Notes: generated by a model from the sequence alone, not told the origin. 64,000 bases of DNA from Zhengitettix transpicula (GCA_037074705.1 CM073593.1:102013738-102077737); one strand, 5' to 3'; positions 33,117 to 46,215 are shown, counted from the first letter of the stretch. Translations and numbers: made by a program.

Positions 33117-34354
33117 AACATTTTTGAGAATCTATGAAAATAAGTTTTGCGGGAAAAAGGTTTTTTTTTAACTTTATAAGTTACGTATGATTATTTTAAT
33201 GAGATGTATTGGGCCTATATAGGTTTATAAATGTATCGTTTAAAGACAACTAAACCTGTTAACAGGTTCCAGAATTATAAAAATAAATTTGGAGCTCGCT
33301 TTTTATTGAACGATAGAAAAAATATGAGAAATTAATCTGGAAAAAATAGTTGTTGAAATTGCTGCTTTATTCTCATTTTTCATTAGAATAGGGAATTGAA
33401 CGGATACTTTAATGGAATATCAGGTCCATATCGTGATATTTTTCAGAGATATATTGACAATTAAACAGTAATTGAATTATAAACGCGTGCCAGAGTTGTA
33501 ACTGAATGATAGAAACGTCCTTATATTTTAACCGTGAAGCGGCGCTGTCCAAGTCCTGAAGTTAAGTTGAGAGTTATGCAGCCCAGCGTTACAGATTTTA
33601 TTTCCCTTTATCTCAATATTTCGGTATAGTTTCGTACTTGTGTTATAAACATGGTTTATGTCTAAAATTATATTCAATTTTACCTCCCATTTCTACCATT
33701 CCGGCACCAGAGGAAAGCAAATTTAACCGAAATTAACAAACATGTTTTTTTAAAAGATACATCTCGCAGATTGGTTTAGAAAAATCATTCAATGGAAGCT
33801 AGTTCAGATATCAACATAATTGATTTTCATACTTATGACATGAGTTTAAATCTCAGAACATAGAATTCAATACTAAACTTGATTAAAAAAAATTACAAGT
33901 ATATTACTCATCGTTGCAGCTAACCAATATTATTTCCCCAACTCACTCCACGTATTTTATTAGCCATAGTATCAAAATTTGACATTTTTCTGATATATGG
34001 GATATTTCTCAGAAAACTATTAATTCCTTCTTTATTTTTCATATATTTGGAACGAAGCAAAAGATTAAATTTAATGTTACATATTTGAAATATTCATTGA
34101 AACGATACATTTACCGTGGAACTTGTAGAAGAATATGGGATTCTACCTAATTTCATTTAGAAATAATTATTTATAATAGAAATACACAAAACTATACAAT
34201 AAATATTATACTTATTTATTGAGTAGTAGGTACGAGGAAAATTTTTAAAATAAAGAATGTACAGAAAAAGAGCTGCTGAACGTGAAACTAGATTTTAAAT
34301 AATATAATTCAATATTGGAACAGCTATGAAAACGTAAAATATATATGTTTTTAT
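33117..34354. other. AT-rich sequence, nothing recognised
   Basis: No member of the repeat families listed, no tandem array and no gene. Confidence 0.5.
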
Positions 34355-34363
34355 ATTACGCAA

Positions 34364-34909
34364 ATTTTTTTTAGGGCAACAGGCTACACGAGGGTAATCC
34401 ACATGGCGGCAACTCCCCTTTAATAGTATAGGAAGGTATTTGTAAGAGTGGAATACGGAAGGGTAGAGGAAGGTATCCAAGGGTTAACTAGGGCCCCCGG
34501 GCTATATTTTTAGAATCCTATCTGGCATTTGCTAAAGAAATGCAGGGAAAACCCTAGAAAACCTGCATCAGGTAGGTCAGGCATTGAGTACTTGTCCCAC
34601 GCCCTTCCGATAGCGGGAGAAGAGTTTGCTGTGGGGACGCAGCATTCCCTTCTCCGTACCTCGACCAGTTTAGGAGGCAGCTGGCCGACTATTCCAATGG
34701 GAATAGAGAACAACTCTTACCGTATGCCCAAGGTCTGTGACCCCGGAACATACACCTCTCAGAACAGGCCGAGGTGCCTCGGCTTGTGGGAAACTTAGTT
34801 CAAAAACGGAGAGGAAAAGGCATCTCCTAAAAGGTTCTGCCTGAGAGAGAACATCCCTCACATGTATTGACTGCGAGAGAATAGCCCTCGTAGGCCCTTT
34901 CGTAGATAA
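34364..34909 (-). mobile_element. R1 SINE-like element, minus strand, 9-bp TSD
   Basis: It runs in reverse from T8-AGGGCAACAGG to two hairpin modules at about 34845-34892, one of them diverged. The block GTATCTCTCC-GTAGCCCC is deleted near 34826. Duplication ATTACGCAA at 34355-34363 and 34910-34918. An 89-residue frame on the plus strand (34529-34798) is the clearest example of the family's antisense open frame. Confidence 0.9.
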
Positions 34910-34918
34910 ATTACGCAA

Positions 34919-36136
34919 TAATAAACATAAGAAATGATTAAAATAATATTATTATTCAGCTGCATGCAATTTATGAATAAAAAATAAAAACAGTTCTTCG
35001 TTAAATGTGTTAAAATAGAAATTTTTGTATATTAACTCAATTAAATGTGTTAATTTTTTCTCCATGTTTATGGTTTGTTTAATAATTATTAACTCATTAC
35101 TATAAAGAATTTCCCAGGAAAAATAGCTTAAAACTGTTTTTTATATGATCATTTCTTTTATGTTTAATTTAAAAATAAATGTCCATGTCTCCTGGAATTC
35201 GCTCACAGTGAACCGGTATTCATAAATTTCCTTTAACTGGTTTATAATCTACAGTCCAACTCACTCATTCATTCTATTGTATCGTCAGTAAACAGGCAGT
35301 TCCCATTCTTTCCCCCCCTTCCCCCAACCTCATTTATCTTCAGGTCTTTAACTAGGCAGACGACAGGGGCAATTTTTCTAATTCTATATTGGATTCAACA
35401 TTCGCAATCATCTTTTTCTTTTATATATATATAGCATTTGATGAAAAGATGTTATCCGCGCAGTCGCATTTTCATGATACTTTAAAGCAGTATCGCTTAG
35501 GCAACGTTCGTGCGCCTTTTGTTACCAATTCATCACCGTCGATTCAATTCTCGATCATCGGAATTTATTTATGTAGTATTGTTCTTCTACACTGCTGTTT
35601 AAATTGGAAAATTATTTTTATAAAAAATTATCCTTACTTTGAATATTAATTGAAATACTCTTTTTTTAATTTTACCGCGTATAAAAAAGGATATTTAGTT
35701 ACACTGAAAGAAAAAAAGTTAGTTCAGATATTTGAAACGTATTCCGGAGTTTTAAATAATAAATTTCTTTTTAGTTGTTTCATAAATATAATTAACTAAA
35801 ACATTATTCGTTAAAATCACGTTTAATTATATTTAAAGCCCGTAAAGCAGGTTTCTTTCTATATTTGTTTCATAATTAAGTAAACACTCAAATATCAAAA
35901 AAATATATATTTAACCGTTGTGTGTCCCTATGTTAAATTCTCTTACGATCGGTGATGAGATCGAGAAGAGATATAAAATAATTAGCGTTTATCTTCACAT
36001 AACAAATGGCCGCATAAAACCGAAAGTTAAATTCTGTTACCTTCATTTCTTGAAGCTAAAATCAAATATCACTCCATTAACTCTTAAAATTGATTTATTA
36101 TTGTTCTCAATCCATTGGGTAAAAATGCCAATAATT
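34919..36136. other. AT-rich sequence, nothing recognised
   Basis: Two short frames (35389 and 35918) are in AT-rich DNA without recognisable domains. Confidence 0.45.
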
Positions 36137-36155
36137 AAAAAAATATATATTTCAA

Positions 36156-36698
36156 TTTTTTTTATATATAGGTAACAGGCTACATGAGGGTAATCCACGT
36201 GGTGGCAACTCCCCTTTAATAGCATAGGAAGGGATTTGAAAGGGAGGATGCGGAAGGGTAGAGGCAGGTAGCCAAGGGTTAACCAGGGCCCCCGGGCAAT
36301 ATTTTAAGGATCCTACCCGGCATTCGCCTACAGAAATTCAGGACAAACCCTAAAAAAACCTGCATCAGGTAGGTCGGCATTGGCTACTTGTCCCACGCCC
36401 TTCCGATAGCGGGAGAGGAGTTTGCTGTGGGGACTCAGCATTCCATTCTCATGGCCTTGACCAGTTTAGGAGGCAGCTGGCCGACTATTCCAATGGTAAC
36501 AGCGAACAACTCTTACCGTATGCCCAAGGTCTGTGACCCCAGAACATACACCTCTCTGAACAGGCTCGAGGTGCCTCGGCTTGTGGGAACCTTAGTTCAA
36601 AAACGGAGAGGAAAAGGCATCCCCAAAGGTAGCCCCTTCGTATCTCTCCTAGAAGGTTCTGCCTGCGAGAGAATATCCCTCGCAGAGTACCGGATCTC
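36156..36698 (-). mobile_element. R1 SINE-like element, minus strand, duplicated flanks
   Basis: It runs from GGTAACAGGCTACATGAGGG to one hairpin (CTGCGAGAGAATATCCCTCG) at about 36661-36686. The flank AAAATATATATTTCAA (ending 36155) and AAAAAATATATTTCAA (36699-36714) are a probable target duplication that has changed by an AT slip. The tail is T8 followed by ATATATA, again part-way to a TA microsatellite. Confidence 0.88.
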
Positions 36699-37042
36699 AA
36701 AAAATATATTTCAACGTATATCGCGATTTTTAATAAATCATTACACAATTAATAAAATCATATAATTTAAAAGATAATTGTGTTTTAGTTTGTTCTAAAT
36801 TTAAGAAAACTTTTCTCAAATGTAATTACTAGTACAATTTTTAATGGCTTTAGAATTTTTTTAATTTTTTTTTTTGTATTTCACATGACTGTTCCGTTCC
36901 GATACACGAGTTTCCAATTATTGGTGGACATTTCTGATCACGTTTCACTCTTTCATTCGCAGCTGCTACTTTGGTCTTGAGAAAACTTGATGTTAAGACT
37001 GAAGACTGACCACGAACAAACTCAGAAGAATACATACTGAAT

Positions 37043-37453
37043 GTTCAATAAATAGTTCTCGGAATTCACACGGGTTTTGCATATCTATATTTATACGCAA
37101 CGTTTCGACGACTGAAAGCACTGTCGTTATCTTCTTGGCGAAGAGTTTTTTTTTAGAGTAATAATTAGACACAATTAACTACCACAAGCAGACATTTTGT
37201 AATTAAAATATTATGAATCTTTAAATATTATGTTTACTGTTACAACGTTGATTGTACCCCCTTCATACAGTCTCACTGAAAGACTGTTGATGTTTTTTGA
37301 AATTTAATACAAATATGTAAGTTTATGGTCGTTAATTATATCTCGTTATGAGATCGCCTGGAAGATGACGACAGAGCTTTCAGTCGTCGAAACGTTGCGT
37401 GTAAATATAAATATGGAAAACCCGTGTGAATTCCGAGAACTATTTATTGAACA
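37043..37453. mobile_element. Inverted-repeat element with hammerhead-like arms
   Basis: The arms, about 100 bp each (37043-37141 and 37352-37453), are reverse complements. They share TTCAATAAATAGTTCTCGG, AATTCACACGGGTTTT and GCAACGTTTCGACGACTGAA. Reading inward-out, each arm has GACGACAG, GCTTTCAGTCGTC, then GAAACGTTGCG. The arms enclose a core of about 200 bp that recurs at 39618-39818 in the opposite orientation without arms. No protein is encoded. Confidence 0.7.
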
Positions 37454-38540
37454 ACTTCATCGGGAAAGACTTCAATCTTTGATTATACTGAATGTATCGT
37501 AATTGGACCGTAGAGTCAAGGATAAAAAAGGATAAAGTGCTATTAGTATCATAAATGTCTGATATTCTTGGTAATTTCTTAATTATTATATTCTTATGTG
37601 ACACGAAATTATTAACACGTGAATTTGTTCACATTATTTATTTTGAAATGTTCTGTGTGTGTCATCGTCAATTTCATATCCGAAAAATTTTTGGAAGTTT
37701 ATTATAAATCAGTTCAAACATTAGTTAGGACAATGATACCTAATACCAAAGTATCAATACTTTATTATAACACTATGTGTGTGCCCGGCGTTGCCACGTG
37801 TACTTAATTATATAAACCCGAAAAAGTATTTAATTCTATATTAATCTTTAGTCAAGAAGTTATTTAACCTAAATCTAACTGTTCCTAGTTCCGGACGTAC
37901 GTACTTTCTACCCATAGTGGATTAATTGAACATCTATAAAATGCATCAGTCCCTACAAACATACCTCCGAGTTTGTTGTTAAATATACTCCTCGAGTATC
38001 GAAGGATATAATTGTCCCCCAGTCTTCAGACATTACGAGAGATTAAATTGATCTAATTGTGAGCTAGATTCACAATGTAAACAAATGGTCGCCATATTGG
38101 AGTCACTAATATGGCGACGAAAATTTAACGTTAATTTTCCGCAAGGATCGTAAGGTATTTCGTATTGGTTTTTTTATTATCATTCGATGGAGAATTACTG
38201 GATAAAATTATACTTTTAATTCAATTAAAATATTACTGCTTTATTTCATCACGTAAAAATTAGCTATTTCCTTTATTAGTCACGTAGCATCGTGACGTCA
38301 CGGTCTCTTGGCGCGCAGTAATTTAGCACAATACTGTCACGTTTGCTAATTATAATTCTTTCCGCTTTTATGCTATGGGTTTCTCACCCCCAAAGTACAG
38401 TTTCTCGTGTTTTCAATCATAAGTGTGCCTATTTTCGTTGCTATCTCTCCACGCGTTTAAGTTTGAATAAAGATTAACTTAAATTCATACAAATATACAT
38501 CATTTTTTATTATATAGATTCCTCATGCCTCATTGAAAAA
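37454..38540. other. Unassigned, includes short R4-like piece
   Basis: TGCCCGGCGTTGCCACGTGT at about 37780 is a short R4 match. The rest is unrecognised. Confidence 0.35.
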
Positions 38541-39400
38541 TTGAAAGCCTTGCGGATTTTTATTCTTCATTATCTTTATTTTCGCTGCAGTACTATTTTG
38601 AGTATTGGCTTTCTTTTTTGCCGCGTTGATCAGAACATAATCAAGAATTCAGGCAGCCATATCGACGATATTAGTGTCGTCGTCGAGAGTACCAACCTCT
38701 GTACACTTTACCGGCAGCTCGAGAGCCATCCAGTTACACGGGGATTTTCGGCAAAGCAAGCCTGACGTGTGACCCAGAGTAACCTTGATTCCACACTCGA
38801 CACGGAAACAGACTTTGGCAAACTGGAATTTGTACCGAGTCGCTCAGCTATAATTCACGTTGAAGCCATTGTGTCAGGCGAACGAGGTCGCAGTTCTCGT
38901 ACTACAAAAGCACATTAAGCGAGCTTCGGCGGCGGAGGAAGAACGGAGAATAAAATGCCGGGGAAGTCGAGGGCTTCGATACTGTCGACATCTACCGTTG
39001 GTTTCTCTCATGTTAAAATGAGCACGGAGTCGCAACACACATCCGTTTATTGTCCGTAGACGGACGCGAATGTTAAACAGCTTAATAAAATGTCGTCGTT
39101 CTTCTGCTTCGTTAACCAAATTTGGTTGAGATTTTGGTTTATTGTTTACGTATGCAGAAGACTCTAGTATTCTGTTACGCGTCACCTTTAAAATGGACCT
39201 GTATGCAAACATGAAGAGGAAAGTAAAGGAGATAGACATCCATTTCTACACATCCATAAATAGTTCCTTGCCCAAATGTTTTTATTTTAACCTCTAATTC
39301 CGGCCTCCTTAATTTAGTAATTTTATAACGACATATAAACGTTGCGCCCTCTTCCAGAATTATTCCCAACAACGTAACATGTAATTAACAATTCTTCAGA
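38541..39400. other. GC-richer island without recognised gene
   Basis: More even base composition than the flanks and no repeat family match. Frames of 74 (plus) and 121 (minus) residues are not recognisable. It is one of the few stretches here that is neither simple nor repeated, so it is a candidate for an unrecognised exon or regulatory element. Confidence 0.3.
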
Positions 39401-39617
39401 AGCTCCGGATAGTGGTAAATAATAAATCTTCTATACGCCGAATTTTTTAAAAAACATTTTAAATATTAAATATTGTACAAAGTAAACAAAGACAATAGTG
39501 GTCGATATATTAATTACTAATTTATTAAAGAGAGTTTTAATCTTAACGAAATAAAACATCTAATGCATTCTTAATTTTTTTTAATATTACATTTTAAACG
39601 TTTTTTTACTTAATAAC

Positions 39618-39818
39618 CGGATATAATTAACGACCATAAACATACATATTTTTATTAAATTTCAAAAACATCAACAGTCTTTCAGTGAGACTGTATGAAG
39701 GGGGTACCAGCAACGTTGGAACACAAAAATAATATTTAAAGAGTAATAATATTTTAATTACAAAATGTCTGCTTATGGTAGTTAATTGTATCTAATTATT
39801 ACTCTAAAAAAAACTCAT
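39618..39818 (-). repeat. Second copy of the 37.2-kb core, without arms
   Basis: Blocks shared (inverted) with 37150-37347: ATAATTAACGACCATAAAC, CATCAACAGTCTTTCAGTG, GACTGTATGAAGGGGGTAC, AATTACAAAATGTCTGCTT and CTAATTATTACTCTAAAAAA. The match ends abruptly on both sides. Confidence 0.8.
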
Positions 39819-40305
39819 ATAGTTTTGTATTTATTGGCTTTCATTTAACTCATACAACACGGAAACAGGAGTATCCAGCCATATTGTAAATATATAATTA
39901 ATAATTATTAATGTCGTATCTAAAATAAAATTATTTTATCAAGATATGCCACGAATTTAAAATGTGTTACATTTAATTATGGCGATTATTAAAAGAAAAG
40001 CAGTGTTTGAATTATTGTCGGTTTTTTCATTGCCTTTACCTTTCTTGAGTTAAAAATATTTAAAAATAACAGTAGTTGAAAATGAATAATCATATGCATA
40101 CAGGTAGGGAAACTGATAAAATGAACAAAATAGGCAAAAAACACAAATAAAATAATGATAATAAGGAAATCAAAGTTTCAAGCAGTAATACATCTTTGTT
40201 CTTCACGGTAGAAGGCATTTAGTGCATTAGTCTTGAACAACACTTGAGGAAACGGACCTAGTCAGTTTAGCACAGCCTTTAACTGTATTTGCATAGTCTA
40301 TTATT

Positions 40306-40596
40306 TGAAACTTTTTGTTTTCCTAATACTTTTGCCTATATTTTTTTCTGTAGTATTTTTCTTTCCCAATTATACAGGAATTATGGAAAACTTGAACAAT
40401 GATTTCTACTATGATTACACTACTTAAATTTTAAAAAATTATATATATATATATATCTCAAGTTTTTAAATTTATTCATTATTTTCTATCAGACGTAAAT
40501 TTTTTCACTTTTTATATTTTCCATAATTCCTGTGTAATTTAGGAAGAAAAATGTAATAGAAAAATATGGCAATAAGAATTGGGGACAAAAAGTTAA
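40306..40596. repeat. Inverted repeat, about 85-bp arms
   Basis: The left arm 40306-40392 and right arm 40511-40596 are complementary. Shared words include ACAGGAATTATGGAAAA (left) against TTTTCCATAATTCCTGTG (right) and AACTTTTTGT against ACAAAAAGTT. The loop holds a (TA)n run and an R2 tail fragment (ATCAGACGTAAATTTTTTC). Confidence 0.65.
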
Positions 40597-40599
40597 AAC

Positions 40600-40660
<61 letters not shown>
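40600..40660. repeat. (TA)n microsatellite
   Basis: About 60 bp of TA with one CATA break, directly at the edge of the preceding inverted repeat. Confidence 0.95.
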
Positions 40661-40664
<4 letters not shown>

Positions 40665-40859
40665 CTTCGTATTTTCAGTAATTCATAGGATATATTTAAC
40701 CAATATTTATTTTAACCCTCAGAAATGTGCTGTTGTTCCTTGCGTTGCCTAAACAGAATCTATAATGGTGGTTCGTTTCATTCACCGGTAAGTAAAGTCA
40801 TTAATTAAATATCTTTGTTTTATTACTCTGCATGTTTGTAAATGTCAATATGTAGTACA

Positions 40860-41990
40860 CGTGACACCCCCTTACGAACAAGCAGACAAATGATAATCAT
40901 CACTTCGACCCCTCCATGGGAATTGCGCGAGCGTCTATTTGTAGCCTCTCTCCAGACTTTTTATATCTATTTGTGGTAATTGTGTGTGTTTGTGACCTCT
41001 ATTTATGACAGGTGTGTATCGATACACGAGGACGAGTGGGAGAGAGAAAATAGAGTGGCGGTCGTGCTGCTGGTGAAGCGGCGTAAATTTTTTACGGGGG
41101 TTCGGCTGCCCTCGTGCTTGTCGGAGGTTTGCGATTAATAATTTTTGCGGCTTCCCAACGGGCATTTCGGGGCTTGTATCCGTTAGCAACAACTCTTGTG
41201 GCAACCATGGTCTCACCAAACACTGTTCCCACTCCCCTTAATTTGCGTAATTGCAGAGAGAGAGAGAGACAGAGTGAGAGAGTAACAGGGAGAGTAGCAG
41301 CACGGTTACTTTCTCTAACCCTTTGGATAAAGGAATCTGCGTCGAAGCGTCGATATAGAAATACAAATCGAACCGTTACTGAATTATCCAAGAAAAAAAA
41401 CACACTTACCCGGTTATATACTTGCTTCTAACGAGGATATTACATGCTCAACTCGACGGTTGGACGTCACTGTAGACTAAATATATTTTTAAAAAATATA
41501 TAAAGGACCATTAACCCTAATATTTCTTCTATCCTTGATAATTATTTATTTGAAGGTTAAAAAATGCCATATTACTGGATTATAATTGCAAAGGAATGTT
41601 TCACAGGACAAACTAATCGTGAACTTGAAACGAGATAAAATAATAAATATATTAATTTGATTAATAAAAGGTATTTTTTAAATTTTTTAAAATTAAAATT
41701 CCTGCATATTGCAGGGGTTCAAAGCCGCGTCCTCATTAAAGGGAGGGAGGGAGGGAGTGACTCTGACCTCATCACCACAGCAGGTCCAGATGTGTTAAAG
41801 AATCGAAGACTATCCTTTGTTATTGCATTTTTAATTCTTTTACAATTCAGAACCAGAGTCGAATCTTTATTCAACTCAACGACTCAACTTGTAACTCACA
41901 CTTCAAGAGTTTTTCAACGTTTCAACCCTTGAGACTCGCTCACGAACCGACTCTAGCAACTCGCTCTCACGACTCGAACTGTGATTCGTT
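40860..41990. other. Unassigned sequence with GC-rich island
   Basis: 40900-41420 is GC-richer, with a (GA)n run at about 41258-41282 and a GGGA run at about 41743. Overlapping frames of 94, 103 and 105 residues on both strands cancel each other as evidence. No domain is recognised. Confidence 0.35.
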
Positions 41991-42033
41991 ATTTTATAAA
42001 GGATCGAATCTTTGAAACCGGTCAAACTGGGAG

Positions 42034-42580
42034 TCTGCGAGGGTTATTCTGTCGCAGGCAATACCTGCGAGGGATGTTCTCTCGCAGGCAGAACCTTGTA
42101 GGTGAGATACGAAGGGGCTACCTTTGGGGATGTCTTTTCCTCTCCGTTTTTGAAATAAGGTTCCCACAAGCCGAGGCATCTCGGCCTGTTCTGAGAGGTG
42201 TATGTTTTGGGGTCACAGACCTTTGGTAAGAGTTGTCCGCTATTCCCATTGGAATACTCGGCCAGCTGCCTCCTAAACTCGTCGAGGCACGGAGAAGGAA
42301 ATGCTGCGTCCCCACAGCAAACTCCTCTCCCGCTATCGGAAGGGCGTGGAACAAGTACCGAATGCCCAACTACCTGATGCAGGTTTTTCTAGGGTTTGTC
42401 CTGCATTACTTTAAGGCGAATTGCTGGGTAGGATCCTTAAACCATAACCTGGGGGCCCTAGTTAACCCTTGGCTACCTTCCTCTACCCTTCCGCATCCCC
42501 CTTTCAGGTCCCTTCCTATGCTATTAAAGGGGAGTTGCCACCTTGTGGATTACCCTCAAGTTGCCTGTTGCCTAAAAAAT
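42034..42580 (+). mobile_element. R1 SINE-like element, full length
   Basis: Two 5' hairpin modules (GGGTTATTCTGTCGCAGG type, then the consensus one), the complete body, and the tail GTTGCCTAAAAAATA. No convincing target duplication is seen. Frames of 82-122 residues on both strands are family-wide. Confidence 0.9.
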
Positions 42581-43720
42581 ATCAATTATTTATTGCTTTG
42601 ACCACCTCTACGTTGAATATATATTTATGTATTTTTTTCTCTTTAATGTATTTTCCTAAAGGTGGATTCTGAAATATTCAACCTACATATTTTTGTAACT
42701 TAATGTCCTTCATGTGTCCTGGTTAGAAGTTAATTGCATCATAAAATAGAAAACTACTCAGTCTTGATTTTGAATCGACATGTTAAAATGCTTTTTTGAA
42801 TGTATGCAAACCTTCTCGAAGTAATATTGCAATGAATCACCGATAAATTTTCCTGAAAATGTATTTTTTTTTCTGTTAAGAAATCAAGCTGCACAAAGCA
42901 ACATAACTTTGTGTTATGTTTGCAATACGGAAAGTTGTGAACTGTTTGAAACTTAGACGTGTGGCGAATCGGATAGACGGAGGAAGTACAAGGAGGTTGG
43001 GAGGAGTAGATAAAGGGAGAGAGGCAGAGTGAGATTGCAGAATTGCATTATTAGTGGGTTCCCTTGAGGGAACAGCGCGTTCGTATGAATGATTCCCCTT
43101 TCAATCAGAGCTCTCGCTACCTTCCCACTCAACGAATCAAGTCCGCCTATTGAACGCATAGTTCAAATTGCTACTCGGGAACAGCGGTAATAGAATACTG
43201 AATGTGGTTAAGCAAATAGGGAAAAAGAGACGAGGATCGGCGAAGGGTGGAAAAAAAGAATGGGAATTGGCAGTCCATCCATCCATCTATCTCAACCCAG
43301 ATGCAGACTGGAGTCACTGATATAAAAAAAAATTACTGCAAGGTGTACAAATGTATTTATTTTAAAGCCATAAAAAGATAGTTTGAGTAAGTCCCAATAT
43401 GGTGTGCTAAATTTTAAGTTGCAGCGTTTAAACGAATTTGTAATTAAACAGTATCAGCGAAAACAGAAAATTTTATCATATATCTGGAACGGTGACTGAA
43501 AATAATAGACCGTGTAGGAATATCCATATTAATCATTCAAATTTTTACAACGAACACAACAGAAAAAAAATAATAACACTAGAAATGCATATTCGTAATA
43601 CAATTCTTGTATGTATGTATGTATTTATTTATTAATGTACAATTGGGCAAATAGCTCGGAGTTATATACATAATAACATCTCGTATTATCTAGCCTAAAC
43701 TAAAAATAATAGAAGAATTG
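42581..43720. other. Unassigned sequence
   Basis: Mixed composition and no listed repeat. ATGTATGTATGTAT at about 43610 is a short tetranucleotide run. Confidence 0.4.
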
Positions 43721-43739
43721 TTAAAAAGATTTATAGCCT

Positions 43740-44770
43740 AAAAAACAGAAATTAAGTAGGAAAGAAAAAATAAACAAAGAAAGAAAACAAGAAAAGAGAT
43801 GAAAAAAGGTTGAAAAGAGAAGAGAAAGCAAGAGAAGAGGAAAGGGAGAAGGAAAGAGTAGAGGAATGTGAGAAGGAAAGGGTGATGGAAAGGGATAAGG
43901 AAAGAGTGAAGGAAAGAGAGAAGGAAACAGTGAAGGAAAGGGAGAAGGGAGGGAGAAGGGAGGGAGAAGGAAAGGCAGAAGGAAAGGCAGAAGGAAAGGC
44001 AGAAGGAAAGGGAGAAGGAAAGGGAAAAGGATAGGGAGAAGGAAAGGGAGAAGGAAAGGGAGAAGGAAAGGGAGAAGGAAAGGGAGAAGGAAAGGGAGAA
44101 GGAAAGGGAGAAGGAAAGGGTGAATGAAAGGGTGAAGGAACTGGTGAATGAAAGGGTGAATGAAAGGGTGAATGAAAGGGTGAAGGAACTGGTGACGGAA
44201 AGGGTGAATGAAAGGGTGAATGAAAGGGTGAATGAAAGGGTGAATGAAAGGGTGAATGAAAGGGTGAATGAAAGGGTGAAGGAAAGGGTGAAGGAAAGGG
44301 TGAAGGAAAGGGTGAAGGTAAGGGTGAATGAAAGGGTGAAGGAAAGGGTGAAGGAAAGGGTGAAGGAAAGGGTGAAGGAAAGGGTGAAGGAAAGGGTGAA
44401 GGAAAGGGTGAAGGAAAGGGTGAAGGAAAGGGTGAAGGAAAGGGTGAAGGAAAGGGTGAAGGAAAGGGTGAAGGAAAGGGTGAAGGAAAGGGTGAAGGAA
44501 AGGGTGAAGGAAAGGGTGAAGGAAAGGGTGAAGGAAAGGGTGAAGGAAAGGGTGAAGGAAAGGGTGAAGGAAAGGGTGAAGGAAAGGGTGAAGGAAAGGG
44601 TGAAGGAAAGGGTGAAGGAAAGGGTGAAGGAAAGGAAGAAGGAAAGAGTGAAGAAAATTCAAAAGAAAAGATTGAAAAAAATTAAAAAGAAAAGATTGAA
44701 GAAAATTCAAAAGAAAAGATGGGAGAAAAACGGAACCAGAGGGAAGGAAAGAGAGAAAAGAAACAGTGCC
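43740..44770 (+). repeat. 12-bp purine-rich minisatellite (GGAAAGGGTGAA)n
   Basis: A core of about 60 twelve-base units lies at roughly 43905-44640, flanked by degenerate GAAAAGA-rich purine sequence. Variants are zoned: GGAAAGGGAGAA at about 44030-44118, TGAAAGGGTGAA mainly at 44120-44280, and near-pure GGAAAGGGTGAA from 44340 to 44630. One strand is almost all purine over about 1 kb. Because 12 is divisible by 3, long frames stay open on both strands (228 residues of Lys-Glu-Arg-Val on plus, 329 of His-Pro-Phe-Leu on minus). These are by-products, not genes. Confidence 0.95.
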
Positions 44771-44779
44771 TCCAATAAA

Positions 44780-46210
44780 AAAAAGTTAAACTACACTTCT
44801 CTTTAAATTGGATTAAAATTTTAATTAAATAGCTGAGGAAAACATTTCACTTTTATTTTTATTAAATTAAATTTTATTTATTGAGGAGAAATTTTCCCCA
44901 AAACACTCCCAATTATTCCAGTTCTTAATGGTACAATTAAAGAATTAAAATTTTCCCACCTGTTTTTTTATTTGATTTTGCAGCTGATACTACTCGATGC
45001 CTCTTTCCCCACATAAACTTTGAATAGAAATATAATTCCAAACCTAATAATTCTCTTTTTTCGTTCCCATGTTCAGGTCCTACTCTTCCAAATTCAGCTG
45101 CCCCCTTTTTTCGACTTCCTGCAAACGTTTCTATTTGATTTTTTTTCTATAGGGATCCCAACAATCTACCCCATATACAAACGTGTATCTGTGCTATTGT
45201 CCACCATTTACAAATTGATCATGCATATATCCTGACTAATAATATTTCATCTACAACCACGCCACTGTCATTAAATTTTCCTGTCTCAAGTATTATGCTG
45301 AGTTGGTTAATTTTGGTAGCTCTTCGTGTTCTGTCTGTTGCTTTGTTACAAAACAACGTCCACCTCCGCGTCCATCTGCTGTTTTTTTCCTTTTCTCCCT
45401 ACCCTCTCGTTTTCGATTCGTGCCGAGGTAACTACCCCCACCCCGTGTCCTCCTCCTCCTCCTCGCTGGAACTCCTGGTGGTCTATACCCTCCTACTGAA
45501 CTTGATGGGCGCTGAAAGATTCACGGATGCCTTGTAACTGCCTCGGCTACTGCGGCCTTTTCCCAACTTAATGACCATCCTTAAAAAAAAGAAAAGAGGT
45601 GAAAGTGGATGTGGGGGTGGGTAAAGGTAGCTAGCAGCCAGGAAGACGGTTAGAGGAGGAGAGGGGGGGGGGGAGACATTCATCCACCTTATTTCCACCT
45701 ACAACGTCCAATTTTACAGCCGCAAGGTTCCAAAGGAGTCCCGACGTTACGACTCTCCGATAATCTACTTAGTGTCCTGGCTTTATTGGACCAATGAAAC
45801 TACTCAAGTTTTAATTCTGTCTGTGGCATACAGTAAGGAACCATCGCAATATAATTTTGTTATGTTGCTTCTGTCCCGCCGAAATAAAAGTACGGTTATG
45901 TCCGCTCCGTCTTTTTTTTTTATTTTACAGCGACACAAACTTTGTCATAAAGCTGACCAAATATCTTCGAGGGCATTTACCGATTAGATGGTTTGTGGAG
46001 TTTTCAGCAAATGGATTAGGCGTTGGAAATTACAGGACCTCAAACCGTCCTTGCTGGAAAAGAAATTTCATACATAATATATCGAACACTTAAAGCTGAG
46101 TGGTCGCGTTATTACGTTTAGGAACTTCCGCGGTGCTTAATTTCTTTGACAATATAAACTAGTTTATTTCCGGTTATTATGATTACCAATTTACCCAATA
46201 GTTTTTAACA
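44780..46210. other. Unassigned sequence with GC-richer island
   Basis: 45290-45760 is GC-richer, with a TCC run and a G9-type run near 45665. Several frames of 71-80 residues lack domains. Confidence 0.35.
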
Positions 46211-46215
46211 CTGGT

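Noticed and set aside
43721..44806. Long open frames of 329 (minus) and 228 (plus) residues
   Set aside because: Both are translations of the 12-bp minisatellite, open because the unit is a multiple of three. There is no non-repetitive domain.
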